Assembly: GCA_963702075.1 (NCBI GenBank) | Contig: OY969703.1 | Coordinates: 868,001-932,000 of the forward strand | Direction: 5' to 3' | From: VAYN01 sp963702075 | GTDB lineage: Bacteria; Actinomycetota; Thermoleophilia; Solirubrobacterales; 70-9 | DNA length: 64,000 bases | Shown: in pieces, positions 1-8,774 of the stretch | How positions within the stretch are numbered: the stretch's first letter is position 1 | How the letters are laid out: every line of letters begins with the position of its first letter | Translations under genes and position numbers: made by a program | The notes under the pieces: model-generated | Told to the model about the DNA's origin: nothing | Seen by the model: the letters and a program-made list of their open reading frames with translations, nothing else | Database searches by the model: none

Positions 1-101
1 ATTTCGCCGAAACCCTCCGCAAGCGGCTGCGAATCGCGGGTGACACGACCGGCGAGACTCTTGACTATTACCAGAGCGATCACGGCCCGCTGAGGGCGTG
101 A
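1..101 (+). CDS. 3' end of an unidentified gene (partial)
   Basis: An open frame enters from the left edge and stops at TGA 99-101, giving about 32 C-terminal residues ending DYYQSDHGPLRA. The sequence is basic then polar and I do not recognise the family. It is followed by a 66-base gap before the next gene on the same strand. Codon usage (GCC, CTC, CGC) fits the neighbourhood, so it is probably the tail of a real gene. Confidence 0.45.
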   Translation, partial: FAETLRKRLRIAGDTTGETLDYYQSDHGPLRA

Positions 102-167
102 GCCAGCGGTGTTCGCAGACATAGCGGTACATTGGCCCACGCGTTTCGACAGACGAAGGGGAACGCT

Positions 168-1799
168 GTGAGGAAACTGGGGATATCAGTCATTGCCGGG
201 GTTGGGGTCGTGCTCGCTTGCGCCGCTTTGGCCGGGTGCGGGTCCTCCACGGAAAATTCCGCCGGCGGCACCCTGACCGGCACCTACACCGCCTTCCCGG
301 AATCCCTTGATCCTGGCCTCTCCTTCACGCTGGAAGGGGCGACCGCGCTGCAGAACGTCTACCTCCCGCTGCTCACCTACGCCCACGCGGACGGCGCCGC
401 CGGGACGAAGCTGATCCCGGGCCTGGCCAAGGAACTCCCCAAGATCGACCAGGGCGGCAAGCGCTACACGCTGTTCCTGCGCCCGGGCCTCGAATACTCC
501 GACGGCACGCCGGTCAAGGCCTCCGACTTCCGCTTCGTGGTCGAACGGCTCTTCCGCATCAACTCGGTCGGCTCCTCTTTCTTCACCGGGATCGTCGGCG
601 CCGAAAGCTTCGCGAAGACGAAGAAGGGCGGGATCCCGGGGATCGAAACCGACGATCGCAGCGGCAGGATCGTCATCCACCTGACCGAACCGAGCGGCAC
701 CTTCAGCTACGTCTTAGGTCTCACCTACGCGGCGCTGCTGCCGCCGGATACGCCAAACGAAGATCAGACCGCGCACCCGCCGCCGGCGACCGGGCCGTAT
801 GCGATCACCGACGTCCGTCCCGGCCGCAGCTGGGAATACGCCCGCAACCCGGCCTGGGCGGCGGCCAACGGCGAAGCGATGCCCGACCTGCCGAGCGGCC
901 ACGTCGACAAGATCAAGTTCAAGGTCCAGACCAACCCCGACGCACAGGTGAACGAAGTCGAACAGGGCAAGGTCGACTGGATGAAAAACCAGCCGCCTCC
1001 CAACCGCTACGTGTCTCTGAAGAACAAGTACGAAGGGACGCAGTTCCGCGAGGTGCCGACGATCAGCGTCTACTACTTCTGGCTCAACACGCAAAAGCCG
1101 CCCTTCGACGACGTGCGGGTGCGGCGGGCCGTCAACTACGCGCTCGACCCGGCGGCGCTGGAACGGATCTACGCCGGCACGATCAAACGCACCCAGCAGA
1201 TCCTGCCGTCGCAGATGCCGGGCTACGAAAAGTTCGAGCTCTACCCGCACAACCTGGCAAAGGCGAAGGAACTGATCGCCCAGGCTCATCCGAGCGACCG
1301 CCAGGTGACGGTATGGACCCTCAACCTGGCGCCGAACAACGAAGCCGGCGAATACTTCGAAGGGGTGCTGAAGCAGCTCGGCTTCGACGTCAAGCTGAAA
1401 GAGATCAGCGCCTCGACCTACTTCACCTTGATCAGCAACAGCAGCACCCCCGACCTCGACGCCGGTTGGAGCAACTGGCTGCTCGACTACCCGCACCCGA
1501 ACGACTACTTCCAGCCGCAGCTCTCGGGCGAAAGCATCCTCCCCACCGGCAACACCAACTGGGCGATGTTCGACGAGCCCGCGATCAACGCGAAGATCAA
1601 ACGGCTCCGCCGCGAGCAGCTCGGGCCGAAGCAGGAAAGCGAATACGCCGAGCTCGACAAGGAAGTGATGGAAGAAGCGCCGTGGGCGCCTTTCGGCAGC
1701 CTCTCCCTCGGCACCTTCGTCTCCGATCGGATCGACGTCGAAAAGGTGATCGTCAGCCCGATCTTCGGACAGGACCTGACCAGCTTCGAACTCAAGTGA
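168..1799 (+). CDS. ABC transporter solute-binding lipoprotein, family 5 (peptide/oligopeptide type)
   Basis: Extracytoplasmic solute-binding protein that would deliver peptides or similar ligands to an ABC permease; no permease or ATPase gene is adjacent. I start it at GTG 168, preceded by GAAGGGG, which gives a signal peptide and lipobox (LAGC, Cys about 24), rather than at the upstream TTG 132. About 543 residues, normal for SBP_bac_5. Family features seen: an early LDPGLS-type segment, NYALDP in the middle and TGPYAI before the hinge. Glu is almost always GAA although the gene is otherwise GC-rich. Ligand unknown. Confidence 0.88.
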   Translation: MRKLGISVIAGVGVVLACAALAGCGSSTENSAGGTLTGTYTAFPESLDPGLSFTLEGATALQNVYLPLLTYAHADGAAGTKLIPGLAKELPKIDQGGKRYTLFLRPGLEYSDGTPVKASDFRFVVERLFRINSVGSSFFTGIVGAESFAKTKKGGIPGIETDDRSGRIVIHLTEPSGTFSYVLGLTYAALLPPDTPNEDQTAHPPPATGPYAITDVRPGRSWEYARNPAWAAANGEAMPDLPSGHVDKIKFKVQTNPDAQVNEVEQGKVDWMKNQPPPNRYVSLKNKYEGTQFREVPTISVYYFWLNTQKPPFDDVRVRRAVNYALDPAALERIYAGTIKRTQQILPSQMPGYEKFELYPHNLAKAKELIAQAHPSDRQVTVWTLNLAPNNEAGEYFEGVLKQLGFDVKLKEISASTYFTLISNSSTPDLDAGWSNWLLDYPHPNDYFQPQLSGESILPTGNTNWAMFDEPAINAKIKRLRREQLGPKQESEYAELDKEVMEEAPWAPFGSLSLGTFVSDRIDVEKVIVSPIFGQDLTSFELK

Positions 1800-1829
1800 G
1801 GCCCGCTGCGCTGGTCTTCTGCCAGCGCT

Positions 1830-1835
1830 TATAGT
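1830..1835 (+). promoter_or_regulatory. -10-like hexamer TATAGT, 9 bases before the start codon
   Basis: TATAGT lies 9 bases upstream of ATG 1845 and there is no Shine-Dalgarno sequence between them. This suggests transcription starts at or very near the start codon (leaderless), a layout repeated across the window. No convincing -35 is visible. Confidence 0.4.
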
Positions 1836-1844
1836 CAGCAGACG

Positions 1845-3737
1845 ATGCGATGGCGGGTCTCGATCGGGATGTTGGTGGGCGTGCTCGCGGTTGCCGCTGC
1901 CCTGTGGGCGCCGGCCGCGCAGGCGGAATGGCTGCCTCCCGTGGACGTCTCCGAAGCGGGCGAATACATCGCCACCCCCGACGTCGCCCTCGACTCCGAA
2001 GGCAACGCGACCGCCGTGTGGACCCGCTGGAACGGCAGCGCCAACGTGGTGGAGACGTCGTTCAGGCCGGCGGGGCAGGCCTGGGGGGCGCCCGAAACCC
2101 TTGCCGAAGCGACCTCCCCGCAGGTCGTCGTCGACCGCAACGGGAACTGGACCGTGAGCTGGGAGCGCAGCGTCGAATCGGACGTGGTCATCGAATCGAC
2201 CAGCCGGGCCCCGGAAGGCAACTGGTCCGAAGCGGTCTCGGTGACCGAATTCGCCCAGGGCTTCGATCCCGAACCGTTCTTGGCGGTCGACTGGGAAGGC
2301 AACAACACGATCGTCTGGGTGCAGGAAGAAACGGTGATGAGCTCCTTCCGCACCTTCCTCGGCGAATGGGGGGAACCGATCCCCCTCTCCGAAGGCGAAA
2401 GCTTCACTCCGCAGGCGGCTATGGACGGCCGCGGTGACGCGACTGCGGTCTGGATGCACTACGACGGCTCCCACTACGTCGTCGAAAGCGCCTACCGGCC
2501 CGAACAGGGCGAATGGGGCGAAGCGACGCTGCTCTCCGAACCCGGGGAAGAGGGCGGCAACCCCCACGTCGCAATCTCCGGCGGTGTGGTCGGAAACGGC
2601 AACTCGCTGGTGGTCTGGCGGGGCGAAGACGAAGGCGAAGAACGGCTCCGTGCCGCCTACCGGCTCCACGGCGGCGAATGGGGAGAACCCGCTGACGTCT
2701 CCGGCCCGGGTGAAGAAGTCGAATCGCCCCGGGCGGCGATCGATCTCGACGGCAACGCGCTCGCCGTCTGGGCCGGGAACACCGGAGAATCGGGCGGCAG
2801 CGACATCGTCCGCGCGGCATACATGCCCTTCGGCAAAGAATGGGAAGAACCGGTCGCGCTCTCCGCCGCAGGCGGCAGCGGCTTCCCCAACGACGTCGTC
2901 TTCGACACCCATGGCAACGCCTCGGTGATCTGGCAGCGCTGGGACGGCACCACGAACCTCGTCCAGACCGCCTCCCGGCCCGCCGGGGAAGAATGGGAAC
3001 CGGCGGTCGACCTCTCCGCAGAAGGCAAGCAGGCGATGGACGCCCATATCGTCCTCGACGCCCCCGGCACTGCCACCACGGCCGACGGCGACGCAACCGC
3101 GATCTGGACCAGCGGCAGCGAAGTGGCATGCGAATCGGGCAAAGAAGAACCATGCTTCAGCTACGTGGTACAGGCGGCCGGGTACGACCCGGACGGGCTG
3201 CCGGCGGTTGAACTGGAAGCGCCCCTGGAAGCGGAGGTCGGCGAAGAAGTCGAAGTCTCGACCCTGACCGCGGGGCTCTACTCGCCGACGATCGATTTCG
3301 GCGATGGCGAAGAAGTCGCCGGCCTCACGGCTGCGCACGTCTTCGACGCGCCCGGGGAATACGCGCTGACGGCCACCGGGGCCGAGGAGCTGGGGTACCG
3401 CGCCAGCGGGCAGCGGACGATCAAGGTCGTCGAAGGTGAAATAGGGGCACCGGGCTTGCCGGGCGGGCCGGGATCCGGCGGCACCCCGACTGCCGACGGC
3501 GGCGGCAGTTCGAGTGGCAGTGCATCGCCGCCCGTGCAAGGACCGCCTCCCTCCGGGGAAGATGCCTGCGCGACGGCGCAAGCGGCACGCGCCGATGCCG
3601 TCACGGCGCTGAAGAGAGCACAGCGCAAGCTCGCGGGCGCGGCTGGGACGCGGGCGCATCACCGCCTGGCAGCGGCCAAGCGCAAGCGAGGCGCCGCCCT
3701 GCAGCGGGCGCAAGCCCGCCTCGACGCAGCCTGTTAG
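1845..3737 (+). CDS. Secreted repeat protein (probable beta-propeller) with PKD domain
   Basis: 630 residues with a clean signal peptide cut after AQA (about residue 27). The body holds eight repeats of about 45-50 residues marked by a D-x-x-G-N/D-A-x-A-V-W core (for example DSEGNATAVW near 50-59, DGRGDATAVW, DLDGNALAVW), which suggests a beta-propeller. A PKD-like domain follows near 480-515 (DFGDG, then HVF..PGEYALT). The tail is a Gly/Ser linker plus an Ala/Lys/Arg-rich helix that could bind the wall or DNA. No catalytic motif is visible. Glu is nearly all GAA. Function unknown; a surface ligand-binding or adhesion role is only inference. Confidence 0.75.
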   Translation: MRWRVSIGMLVGVLAVAAALWAPAAQAEWLPPVDVSEAGEYIATPDVALDSEGNATAVWTRWNGSANVVETSFRPAGQAWGAPETLAEATSPQVVVDRNGNWTVSWERSVESDVVIESTSRAPEGNWSEAVSVTEFAQGFDPEPFLAVDWEGNNTIVWVQEETVMSSFRTFLGEWGEPIPLSEGESFTPQAAMDGRGDATAVWMHYDGSHYVVESAYRPEQGEWGEATLLSEPGEEGGNPHVAISGGVVGNGNSLVVWRGEDEGEERLRAAYRLHGGEWGEPADVSGPGEEVESPRAAIDLDGNALAVWAGNTGESGGSDIVRAAYMPFGKEWEEPVALSAAGGSGFPNDVVFDTHGNASVIWQRWDGTTNLVQTASRPAGEEWEPAVDLSAEGKQAMDAHIVLDAPGTATTADGDATAIWTSGSEVACESGKEEPCFSYVVQAAGYDPDGLPAVELEAPLEAEVGEEVEVSTLTAGLYSPTIDFGDGEEVAGLTAAHVFDAPGEYALTATGAEELGYRASGQRTIKVVEGEIGAPGLPGGPGSGGTPTADGGGSSSGSASPPVQGPPPSGEDACATAQAARADAVTALKRAQRKLAGAAGTRAHHRLAAAKRKRGAALQRAQARLDAAC

Positions 3738-3764
3738 CTGCGCGCCTCCGGGCGCGGCCATAGC

Positions 3765-4742
3765 ATGGCGACCGTGGCCACCGGTGAATTTGCTGAGATC
3801 GGAGGCGAGCGCGCTGCCGAGTTTCGCTTCGCATCCTGGGCGGTGCTGCGGCCCTACGCGCTCGGCCTCTACTTCGTCGCCCTGATCGCCTGGAGCGCGC
3901 ACTACGGGGTGCCGGTCCAGCGGGAGCTGGTGATCCTCTGGACCTGCGGCGCTCTGGCTTGCGTCTCGATTGGCCGGCCGCCGCGGGAAATCGCCCAGCT
4001 CGTGATCGACTGGCTGCCGATCGTCGCCGTCCTCTGGGCGTATGACCTGACGCGGGGGTCGGCGGACTCGTTCGGGATCGGCGTCCACTACCACCCGATG
4101 ATCGACTTCGACCGCGCGATCTTCGGCGAAGTGCCGACGGTCTGGCTGCAGAAGCAGCTCTACGAACCGCGGGTCGTCCAGTGGTGGGACGTCGCCTTCA
4201 CCGTCATCTACACCTCCTACTTCATCGTCCCCTTCGCCCTCGCCGGCTGGCTCTGGGCGCGCGACCGGCTCGGCTTCCGGCGCTTTACGCGGCGGCTGGT
4301 GACGCTCTCCCTGGCCGGCCTCGCCACCTACATCGCCTTCCCGGCGGCGCCGCCGTGGATGGCGGGGGAGATGGGGTTGATCGGGGAAGTGCACCGAACG
4401 ACGGGGGATGGCTGGAAGGTCCTCGGGGTCGGCACCGCCTCGCTCTTCTCGAAGGGGCAGGGGGCCGCCAACATGGTCGCCGCCGTTCCCTCGCTGCACT
4501 CGGCGATCACCACGCTGGTGGCGCTGTTCCTCTGGGGGCGGGTGCGGCGCAGGCGGCTGCGGCCGCTGCTGCTGCTCTATCCGCTGGCGATGGCGATTGC
4601 CCTGATGGCGACCGGTGAGCATTACTTCTTCGACGTCGCCCTCGGCTGGATCTACGCCGGCGCGGTGATGGGCGCCTGGACCGTGTGGGAGCGGCGGCGC
4701 GAAGGGCTACGAATGCCGGCGGAGGCGGAGGCGGCGGCTTAG
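3765..4742 (+). CDS. PAP2-superfamily membrane phosphatase/phosphotransferase
   Basis: 325 residues with about six hydrophobic segments. The PAP2 catalytic motifs are visible: VPSLHSA near residue 245 (Ser-x-x-x-His site) and GEHYFFDV near 285 (second His and Asp). This arrangement matches the PAP2_3 / inositolphosphorylceramide-synthase-like branch, which acts on lipid phosphates in the membrane. ATG 3765 is used; GTG 3774 is an alternative. The 3' end overlaps the convergent hydrolase gene by 36 bases. Substrate unknown. Confidence 0.8.
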   Translation: MATVATGEFAEIGGERAAEFRFASWAVLRPYALGLYFVALIAWSAHYGVPVQRELVILWTCGALACVSIGRPPREIAQLVIDWLPIVAVLWAYDLTRGSADSFGIGVHYHPMIDFDRAIFGEVPTVWLQKQLYEPRVVQWWDVAFTVIYTSYFIVPFALAGWLWARDRLGFRRFTRRLVTLSLAGLATYIAFPAAPPWMAGEMGLIGEVHRTTGDGWKVLGVGTASLFSKGQGAANMVAAVPSLHSAITTLVALFLWGRVRRRRLRPLLLLYPLAMAIALMATGEHYFFDVALGWIYAGAVMGAWTVWERRREGLRMPAEAEAAA

Positions 4743-6902
4743 CGTCTGCGGCGTACCGCGCCCGACGTCGCTCAGCTCGACCTTCGCCGGGAGGGAGCGG
4801 CGGCCCGCGCGACGGCGGGAGCGGACGAGCTTGCGGCCGGCTTTCGTCAGCTGCAGGTTCAGCCGGGCGCTCCGGCCATCGGCAAGCGAGTAGGTCCCGC
4901 GGGCCAGCGACCGCTTGCCGGCCGCGAGGCCGATCCGGCCGCTGCAGCCGCCGCCGGCGCAGGCGAGGGGGAGGGTGACCCGCTTGCGCCCGGCCAGCAG
5001 CCGTTTGCCCAGCGTGGCGATCCCGGCTTTCGCGCCATTTGCGCCACCGCTCTGCTGGGCGCCGGGGCCGATCCTCGGATCGCTGGGCGCCTTGACGAGG
5101 CCGCCGAGCGAGCCGGGCTGCTCGAGCACCGGCAGGCGCAGGCGCAGGTTCGAGACGGCGATCGGGGCCTGCAGGTTCGAGGGGCGCGCGTAGGGCGCGT
5201 CGGAGGGCAGCAGTTCCAGCTTCGCGGTGTCGCCGCCGGCGAAGCGATATCCCTGTGGGTGCAGCTGGAAGACGACGGCGGTGCCGCCGTTGCCGGGCCG
5301 CAGCAGGCCACGGGCGACGAGCCTCTCTTCGCCGTTGGGAAGGACGTCGAGCAGGCGCGCCGCCAGCTCGGAGTCGACGTTGGTCGTGGCGAGGTCGGCG
5401 ACGATCGTCGCCGAGCCGAGCAGGGTGAAGCCGGGGGAGGGGACCGGCAGGCGGTAGTTGGCGAGCCCGACCTGGTCGGCGCCCGCGGCGGTGGCGCAGG
5501 CGCCTTCGCCGGCGATCGGGTCGAAGGCTTTGCCGCTGTTCGGGTCGCCCGCCCCGGGGACGATCGTCTGCGCGGCGACCCCGTCGAGCTGGATCTCCCC
5601 GGGCGAGAGGTCCTGCCAGTCGGCGGCTTTGTAGGGGCCTTCGGAGGCGCTCGTTTTCGGGCAGGTGGTGGTCAGGGCTTCGGCGCTCGAGCTCGGTTCC
5701 GGCCCGGCCCCCTTCAGGTAGTGGTCGAACCAGGCGTTCTCGCGTTGCCGGAAGATCGCCTCGTCGGCTTCCTTGTTCTGGCTGCGGGCGTGGCCGTCGT
5801 CCATCAGGAAGAGCGAGATCGGGTCGCCGGGGTATTGGGCGCGGGTGCGGTTGTAGTACCGGACCGCCTCGTCGACCGGGAAGAGGTCGTCGTTCCAGCC
5901 GTTCTGGATCAGCAGGGGCGCCGGCGGCTGGCTGTGGTCGATGTAATAGGAGGAGTGGTAGGTGGTGATCTGGTCGAGGATTTCCTGCGTCTGCGGCTTC
6001 GACTCGTAGGGCTCGCCGCTGTTGATCAGCGTGTACCAGCCGTTCAGGTCCGCTTCTTTGTCGGTCAGCGAGTAGTTGCTCGTCGCCAGGCCGGTCCCGT
6101 AGAGCCCGGTGACGAAGGAGGCCTTCTCGATCCCGATCCGGGCTTTGCCGTCGGGCCCCTTGTAGGGGGAGTCGGTGACGAAGTCCAGGGTGCTGCCGTT
6201 CGGCATCAGCGAGTAGGCGAGGTCGGTCCACGGCCACTGCGGCACCGCGGCGGCCAGTTCCATTTCCTTGCCGCCGGGGCTTTTCCAGGGGACGAGTTCA
6301 CCGCCAGGGAGCATCGTCCGGTTGCGCAGGGTCGCCAGGGCCATTGACATGCCGCCGCCGTAGGAGACGCCGGTGGCGCCGATCTTCTTCGGCTGCGCCA
6401 CGCCTTCGTCGGCGAGGACGGAGATCAGGTACTGGGCGTCGCGAACTTCGTAGCGGTCGTCCATCAGGTGGTTGTAGCCCTGTTTGCAGGCGGTGGCGGC
6501 CTCGAGGATGCGGTCCGGGTCGCTGCCGCCGCAGGAGTTGCCCCAGCCGCGGTCGCTCATGCTGAAGACCGCATAGCCGGCTTCGGCCCATTTTTGGACC
6601 CGCGCGTCTTCGAGACCGATCTTGCTCCCGCCCCAGCCGTGGAAGACCCCGATCACCGGGTAGGGCCCGTCTTCGCCGCCGCTCGGCTGCGGCGGCAGGA
6701 CGACGTTGAGGTCGATCTTGGTGACGCCGTCCCAGGTCGTCGTTTCGCCGGCACAGAGGCGGACGTTTCCGTTCGACGACTGTGCCGCGCAGGAAACGTC
6801 GCCGCCGTAGAGCGTCGGGAAGCTCGCCTCCGCCGCGGGCGCCCCGACGAGGGCGATCAGCAGCATCGCGACGACTCCCCCTAGAACCGACCTGGCCTTC
6901 AC
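4707..6902 (-). CDS. Secreted CocE/NonD (X-Pro dipeptidyl-peptidase S15-like) alpha/beta hydrolase
   Basis: GTG 6902 gives 731 residues with a Sec signal peptide ending AAEAS. The alpha/beta hydrolase core has the S15 nucleophile elbow GVSYGGG, an Asp in GWNDDLFP and a His in MDDGHARSQN, in the order expected for Ser-Asp-His. A beta-rich C-terminal domain as in X-Pro dipeptidyl-peptidases follows, then a very basic tail. Family members are peptidases or esterases; the substrate cannot be told. It lies 44 bases downstream of the PhoD-like gene and has its own TAGCTC box 7 bases before the start. Glu codons are mixed GAA/GAG. Confidence 0.82.
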   Translation of the reverse strand: MKARSVLGGVVAMLLIALVGAPAAEASFPTLYGGDVSCAAQSSNGNVRLCAGETTTWDGVTKIDLNVVLPPQPSGGEDGPYPVIGVFHGWGGSKIGLEDARVQKWAEAGYAVFSMSDRGWGNSCGGSDPDRILEAATACKQGYNHLMDDRYEVRDAQYLISVLADEGVAQPKKIGATGVSYGGGMSMALATLRNRTMLPGGELVPWKSPGGKEMELAAAVPQWPWTDLAYSLMPNGSTLDFVTDSPYKGPDGKARIGIEKASFVTGLYGTGLATSNYSLTDKEADLNGWYTLINSGEPYESKPQTQEILDQITTYHSSYYIDHSQPPAPLLIQNGWNDDLFPVDEAVRYYNRTRAQYPGDPISLFLMDDGHARSQNKEADEAIFRQRENAWFDHYLKGAGPEPSSSAEALTTTCPKTSASEGPYKAADWQDLSPGEIQLDGVAAQTIVPGAGDPNSGKAFDPIAGEGACATAAGADQVGLANYRLPVPSPGFTLLGSATIVADLATTNVDSELAARLLDVLPNGEERLVARGLLRPGNGGTAVVFQLHPQGYRFAGGDTAKLELLPSDAPYARPSNLQAPIAVSNLRLRLPVLEQPGSLGGLVKAPSDPRIGPGAQQSGGANGAKAGIATLGKRLLAGRKRVTLPLACAGGGCSGRIGLAAGKRSLARGTYSLADGRSARLNLQLTKAGRKLVRSRRRAGRRSLPAKVELSDVGRGTPQTLSRRLRLRRHS

Positions 6903-6909
6903 AAAGGCG

Positions 6910-6915
6910 GAGCTA
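6910..6915 (-). promoter_or_regulatory. -10-like hexamer TAGCTC before the CocE-type hydrolase
   Basis: On the minus strand TAGCTC is followed by 7 bases and then GTG 6902, with no ribosome-binding site in between. It fits the leaderless layout of the window and would let the hydrolase be expressed independently of the upstream phosphatase gene. Confidence 0.35.
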
Positions 6916-6946
6916 CCCAATAACGAGTAGGGCCAATCTTTCGGGG

Positions 6947-8593
6947 TCAGGCGAGGCGGCGGGAGAAGCTCTCTTCCAGCGCGTCCTCGCCGTCTTCGCC
7001 CGGCACGGTTTTGTCGAGGCGAGCCCAGGCGTTGCGGCCGTCGAGGTGGAGGCTGGCGACCTGGTTGTCGAAGAAGGGGCCCTCGAGGGTGCGCCAGCGG
7101 ATCCCCGGGTCGGGGGCGCCGGAGGCGCGCGCCAGGAGGGCGGCGAGGGCGGTTAGCGGTTTGCCGAAGGCGGCGCGGACGACGCGGCGCTCGTTCTCGT
7201 CGAGCGGGTTGCGGTAGGGGGAGCAGACCGCCTGGTAGACGGGGGTGCGCTCGGCGCTGCCGTCGCGGGGGTAGCCGGCCTCGCTGAGGTAGGCGTGGTG
7301 GACGTCGCCGGAGAGGACGACGATCGAGGCCGGCGCCTTGCCGCGCTCGCCGCTCGCCACTTCGTGCAGGAGGTCGCGCAGTTTCGCGAAGGACTCGCCG
7401 AAGGCGGCCCAGTGGTCGAAGTCGACTTCGCGGCGCAGCTTCTCGCTCGCCCAGGCGGCCGGCTTGCCCCAGGCGCCGTCGCAGAGCTGCTCGTTCCAGG
7501 CCTCGAGCCGGTCGAAGGCGGGGGAGAGGAGCCAGGGGACGGTGGTGCAGATCAGCAGGTGGTCGAAGTCGCCGGTGGTGTGCTCGACGATCCAGTCCCA
7601 CTCATCGTCGTCGACGATCGCCCGGCGGTCCTCCTCCAGCACCCGCCCGGCGCGGGAGTCGACGAAGACCGCCCGGGTGCGGCCGAAGTTGCGGCAGAAG
7701 CTCCAGCGCGTGCCGGAGCCGGTCGACTGGATCCGGTGCGCCCAGGGGAAGATCTCCTCCTCGGCGGTCTGGTTGCCGCGGACCCGCTGGTAGAGGTCGT
7801 CCCCGGCGAGCTCGCGCGGCGACATGTTCCCCAGGTGCTGGTAGATCCAGTAGCTGGCGATGCAGCCGACCGCGCGCCGATGCCACCAGGACTTCGCCCG
7901 CATCTCCAAGAGCCAGCTGCGGGAGATGTTCCAGTCGTCGCTCATGTCGTGGTCGTCCCACAGCATCGAGACCGAGACGTTGGAGAAGAGCCAGCGGATC
8001 AGCGGCTCCTGCCAGCTCTCTTCGTAGAGCCAGGTGTACTCCTCGAAGTCGGTGACCTCGTCGCCGGGCGGGGTGTCGGTGCCGCGCCGTTCCTTGATCT
8101 TCTTGCGCGTCTTCGGCGAGCCCTCGTCGACGTAGACCTGGTCGCCGAGGAGGAAGAGCTGCTCGGGCCAGTCCTCGCGGTCGCCCGCGGCCATCTGCTT
8201 GGCGAGTACCCAGAGGGCGTCGACCTCGTGGCCCGCTTCGGTCTCGTCTTTCGGTTCGGTGAAGGGGGGCTCGTGGGGGACCGCGACCCGGCAGGAGCCG
8301 AAGACGATGTCGAGCTCCTTGTCGGCGTCGGTGGTGCGGATCGCACTCGTCGGCAGGTCGGAGCCGGGCTCGGGCCAGCGCACCTCGCCGTCGAGCTTGA
8401 CCTCGTACTCGTAGCGCGAGGCCGGCTCCAGGTCCTCGAGGCAGACGACGGCGTAGTGGTGCCCCTCGACTCGGAAGGTGTGCTCGCGGCCCCCGAGCAC
8501 CTCGACCTCGCAGGCCTCATCCGTCTCAACCCAGATGGTGGCCTGGGTCTCAGAGACATGGCGCAGCAGCGGGCCGAGGACGAGATCGGGCAT
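6947..8593 (-). CDS. PhoD-like alkaline phosphatase family protein
   Basis: 548 residues from ATG 8593 (GGGAAG upstream). It is a metallophosphatase of the PhoD type: an N-terminal Fn3-like domain (LLRHVSETQATIWVETD), then metal-binding motifs FGSCR, LLGDQVYVDE, LWDDHDMSDDWN and LSGDVHHAY. No signal peptide or Tat motif is visible, so unlike classical PhoD it is probably cytoplasmic. Glu is mostly GAG, in keeping with that. It is divergent from the sigma-factor gene and co-directional with the CocE-like hydrolase. Confidence 0.85.
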   Translation of the reverse strand: MPDLVLGPLLRHVSETQATIWVETDEACEVEVLGGREHTFRVEGHHYAVVCLEDLEPASRYEYEVKLDGEVRWPEPGSDLPTSAIRTTDADKELDIVFGSCRVAVPHEPPFTEPKDETEAGHEVDALWVLAKQMAAGDREDWPEQLFLLGDQVYVDEGSPKTRKKIKERRGTDTPPGDEVTDFEEYTWLYEESWQEPLIRWLFSNVSVSMLWDDHDMSDDWNISRSWLLEMRAKSWWHRRAVGCIASYWIYQHLGNMSPRELAGDDLYQRVRGNQTAEEEIFPWAHRIQSTGSGTRWSFCRNFGRTRAVFVDSRAGRVLEEDRRAIVDDDEWDWIVEHTTGDFDHLLICTTVPWLLSPAFDRLEAWNEQLCDGAWGKPAAWASEKLRREVDFDHWAAFGESFAKLRDLLHEVASGERGKAPASIVVLSGDVHHAYLSEAGYPRDGSAERTPVYQAVCSPYRNPLDENERRVVRAAFGKPLTALAALLARASGAPDPGIRWRTLEGPFFDNQVASLHLDGRNAWARLDKTVPGEDGEDALEESFSRRLA

Positions 8594-8672
8594 AGGTTGA
8601 TCTTCCCTACCCAAAGAAGCGAACTGCCTCACTTCCGCTTCTGCCAGAGGTGAAAGGCGACGCAGTCCAGAG

Positions 8673-8714
8673 CGGAGCCGAAAGGCGCTGACAGCGGTGT
8701 GCGGGCTCCGTTTT
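8673..8714 (+). terminator. Hairpin followed by TTTT upstream of the sigma-factor gene
   Basis: CGGAGCC (8673-8679) pairs with GGCTCCG (8704-8710), directly followed by TTTT. It sits in the divergent 181-base gap, 60 bases upstream of the sigma gene, so on the plus strand it would act as an attenuator in a leader rather than ending a gene. The stem is only 7 bp with a 24-base loop, so the call is weak. Confidence 0.3.
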
Positions 8715-8726
8715 AGCTGACAGCGG
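8687..8726 (+). repeat. Pair of 11-bp direct repeats GCTGACAGCGG, 29-bp period
   Basis: GCTGACAGCGG occurs at 8687-8697 and again at 8716-8726 in the intergenic region between the divergent phosphatase and sigma-factor genes. Two identical copies on nearly the same helix face could be binding sites for a regulator or for the sigma factor's own holoenzyme. Which gene they serve is not clear. Confidence 0.35.
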
Positions 8727-8774
8727 GAATGCCTAAAGGTAGGAAAAAGCGGCTTCGGATGGGAGAATCGTGCG

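Noticed and set aside
168..1799. Recent horizontal transfer explaining GAA-rich genes
   Set aside because: GC content and the other synonymous codons (AAG, CAG, CTC, GCC) match the neighbours. Only Glu differs, and only in exported proteins scattered over the window.
714..4622. A 1302-codon open frame on the minus strand
   Set aside because: It lies opposite three well-supported plus-strand genes with signal peptides and domains. High GC produces long stop-free antisense frames, and its translation is Arg/Pro/Gly-rich with no domain.
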